Positions 63,157 to 64,000 of a DNA stretch of 64,000 nt are shown one piece after another. Positions within the stretch are counted from its first letter, which is position 1. Each line of letters opens with the position of its first letter. The position numbers and the translations under genes are program-made. The DNA is taken from contig OX104115.1 of assembly GCA_944474755.1 (NCBI GenBank), forward strand, positions 74,314,993-74,378,992, given 5' to 3'. The notes beneath the pieces were generated by a model. It made no database searches, was not told the DNA's origin, and saw only the letters and a program-made list of their open reading frames with translations. The DNA is from Limnoperna fortunei (taxonomy: Eukaryota > Mollusca > Bivalvia > Mytilida > Modiolidae).

Positions 63157-63220
63157 AAGGCACCCACCCGAGACGATGCTCTTGGCTTAGCCTAGTGACA
63201 TGTACCAATTTGGAATTTTG
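62601..63220 (+). repeat. 4-unit repeat (350 bp) with a shortened second copy
   Basis: An 88-bp class unit followed by a CACAG/CACCAACC unit at 62601 is repeated at 62951. The first copy has two consecutive CACAG/CACCC units, the second only one, so the repeat loses one unit before it rejoins the 14-unit order. Confidence 0.78.
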
Positions 63221-64000
63221 TATTTAAATCTAAGAATTTCTCAGAAGGCACCCACCCGAGACGATGCTCTTGGCTTAGCCTAGTGACATGTACCAATTTG
63301 GAATTTTTATTAAAATGTAAGAATTTTTCAGAAGGCACCCACCCGAGACGATGCTCTTGGCTTAGCCTAGTGACATGTACCAATTTGGACTTTTTATTAA
63401 AATTTAAGAATTTCTCAGAAGGCACCCACCCGAGACGATGCTCTTGGCTTAGCCTAGTGGCATGTACCAATTTGGAATTTTGTATTAAAATCTAAAGAAT
63501 ATCTCAGAAGGCACCCACCCGAGACGATGCTCTTGGCTTAGCCTAGTGACATGTACCAATTTGGAATTTTTATTAAAATCTAGGAATTTCTCAGAAGGCA
63601 CCCACCCGAGACGATGCTCTTGGCTTAGTCTAGTGACATGTACCAATTTGGAAATTTTATTAAAATCTAAGAATTTCTCAGAAGGCACCAACCCGAGACG
63701 ATGCTCTTGGCTTAGCCTTATATGTACCAATTGAGAATTTTTATTAAAATCTAAGAATTTCTCAGAAGGCACCCACCCGAGACGATGCTCTTGGCTTAGC
63801 CTAGTGACATGTACCAATTTGGAATTTTTATTAAAATCTAAGAATTTCACAGAAGGCACCCACCCGAGACGATGCTCTTGGCTTAGCCTAGTGACATGTA
63901 CCAATTTGGAATTTTGTATTAAAATTTAAGAATTTCTCAGAAGGCACCCACCCGAGACGATGCTCTTGGCTTAGCCTAGTGACATGTACTAATTTGGAAT
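63157..64000 (+). repeat. 14-unit higher-order repeat, copy 2 (truncated by window end)
   Basis: It follows copy 1 at offset 1220 up to about 63450. It then gains one 89-bp unit (GTGGCATG, 88-bp class plus an extra A near 63496) and continues at offset 1309 to the window end. Confidence 0.8.

Larger units (their letters stand above)
1..64000 (+). repeat. 87-bp tandem satellite array filling the window
   Basis: The same 87-bp unit recurs head to tail from the first base to the last, about 735 times, always in the same orientation. Position 1 falls on a monomer phase start and position 64000 lies inside a monomer, so neither array edge is present. Units differ by a limited set of recurrent substitutions and small indels, which allows higher-order repeats to be traced. 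No unique sequence, mobile element or inverted segment interrupts it. Long homogenised arrays like this are typical of eukaryotic constitutive heterochromatin. Centromeric function is possible but not shown by the sequence. I do not recognise the family. Confidence 0.98.

Noticed and set aside
1..64000. CRISPR array
   Set aside because: The whole 87-bp unit is conserved. There are no unique spacers between short repeats, and no cas genes.
1..64000. Assembly artefact from repeated overlap of one read
   Set aside because: The copies differ by private substitutions and indels and the higher-order structure is layered, so simple read duplication does not explain it. Copy number in the 2175-bp block could still be wrong by a unit.
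1..64000. Transposon-derived or tRNA-derived repeat
   Set aside because: I see no terminal repeats, target duplications, poly(A) tails, or A and B box pair in the unit.

Overview
All 64,000 bases are one uninterrupted tandem array of an 87-bp satellite monomer, roughly 735 units, all in the same orientation. I see no gene, RNA gene, transposon, inversion or unique flank. The array enters and leaves the window, so its true length is greater than 64 kb. An array of this length, with higher-order repeat structure and a CpG-decay signature, suggests heterochromatin (centromeric, pericentromeric or subtelomeric) of a eukaryotic chromosome. I do not recognise the satellite family and will not name a taxon.

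The consensus monomer is 87 bp (example at 430-516) and about 40% G+C. It has two halves: about 57 bp that are moderately GC-rich, carrying two CpGs, and about 30 bp that are strongly AT-rich (about 13% G+C). Most units are exactly 87 bp. Recurrent length classes are 84 bp (two different 3-bp losses) and 88 bp (a +1 change, a compensated +2/-1 change, or a +1 rearrangement). Because 87 is 29 codons, one frame on each strand stays open across unit boundaries. This produces many long but spurious reading frames of up to 643 codons.

Layout by diagnostic variants: 1-2244, 18-unit repeat (1554 bp); 2245-3670, mosaic; 3671-5684, 12-unit repeat (about 1046 bp); 5685-7423, 10-unit module (869 bp); 7424-9493, degenerate mosaic with a truncated unit; 9494-11889, mosaic related to the next block; 11890-21098, 25-unit repeat (2175 bp) with nested length changes; 21853-33535, two copies of a segment of about 6.1-6.2 kb; 31985-35098, 18-unit duplication (1563 bp); 35099-40861, further 12-unit repeats; 40862-46985, two copies of a 37-unit segment (3222 bp); 46986-50861, mosaic; 50862-55818, 8-unit-based repeats marked by a distinctive rearranged monomer; 55819-61936, mosaic; 61937-64000, 14-unit repeat (1220-1309 bp).

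Nothing here works as a gene set. The biology lies in the array: layered unequal-exchange duplications at several scales, probable methylation decay at the two CpGs, and a monomer whose dimer (174 bp) is close to a nucleosome repeat length. Assignments rest on reading variant markers and computing offsets by hand. Block edges are accurate to roughly one monomer unless stated otherwise.
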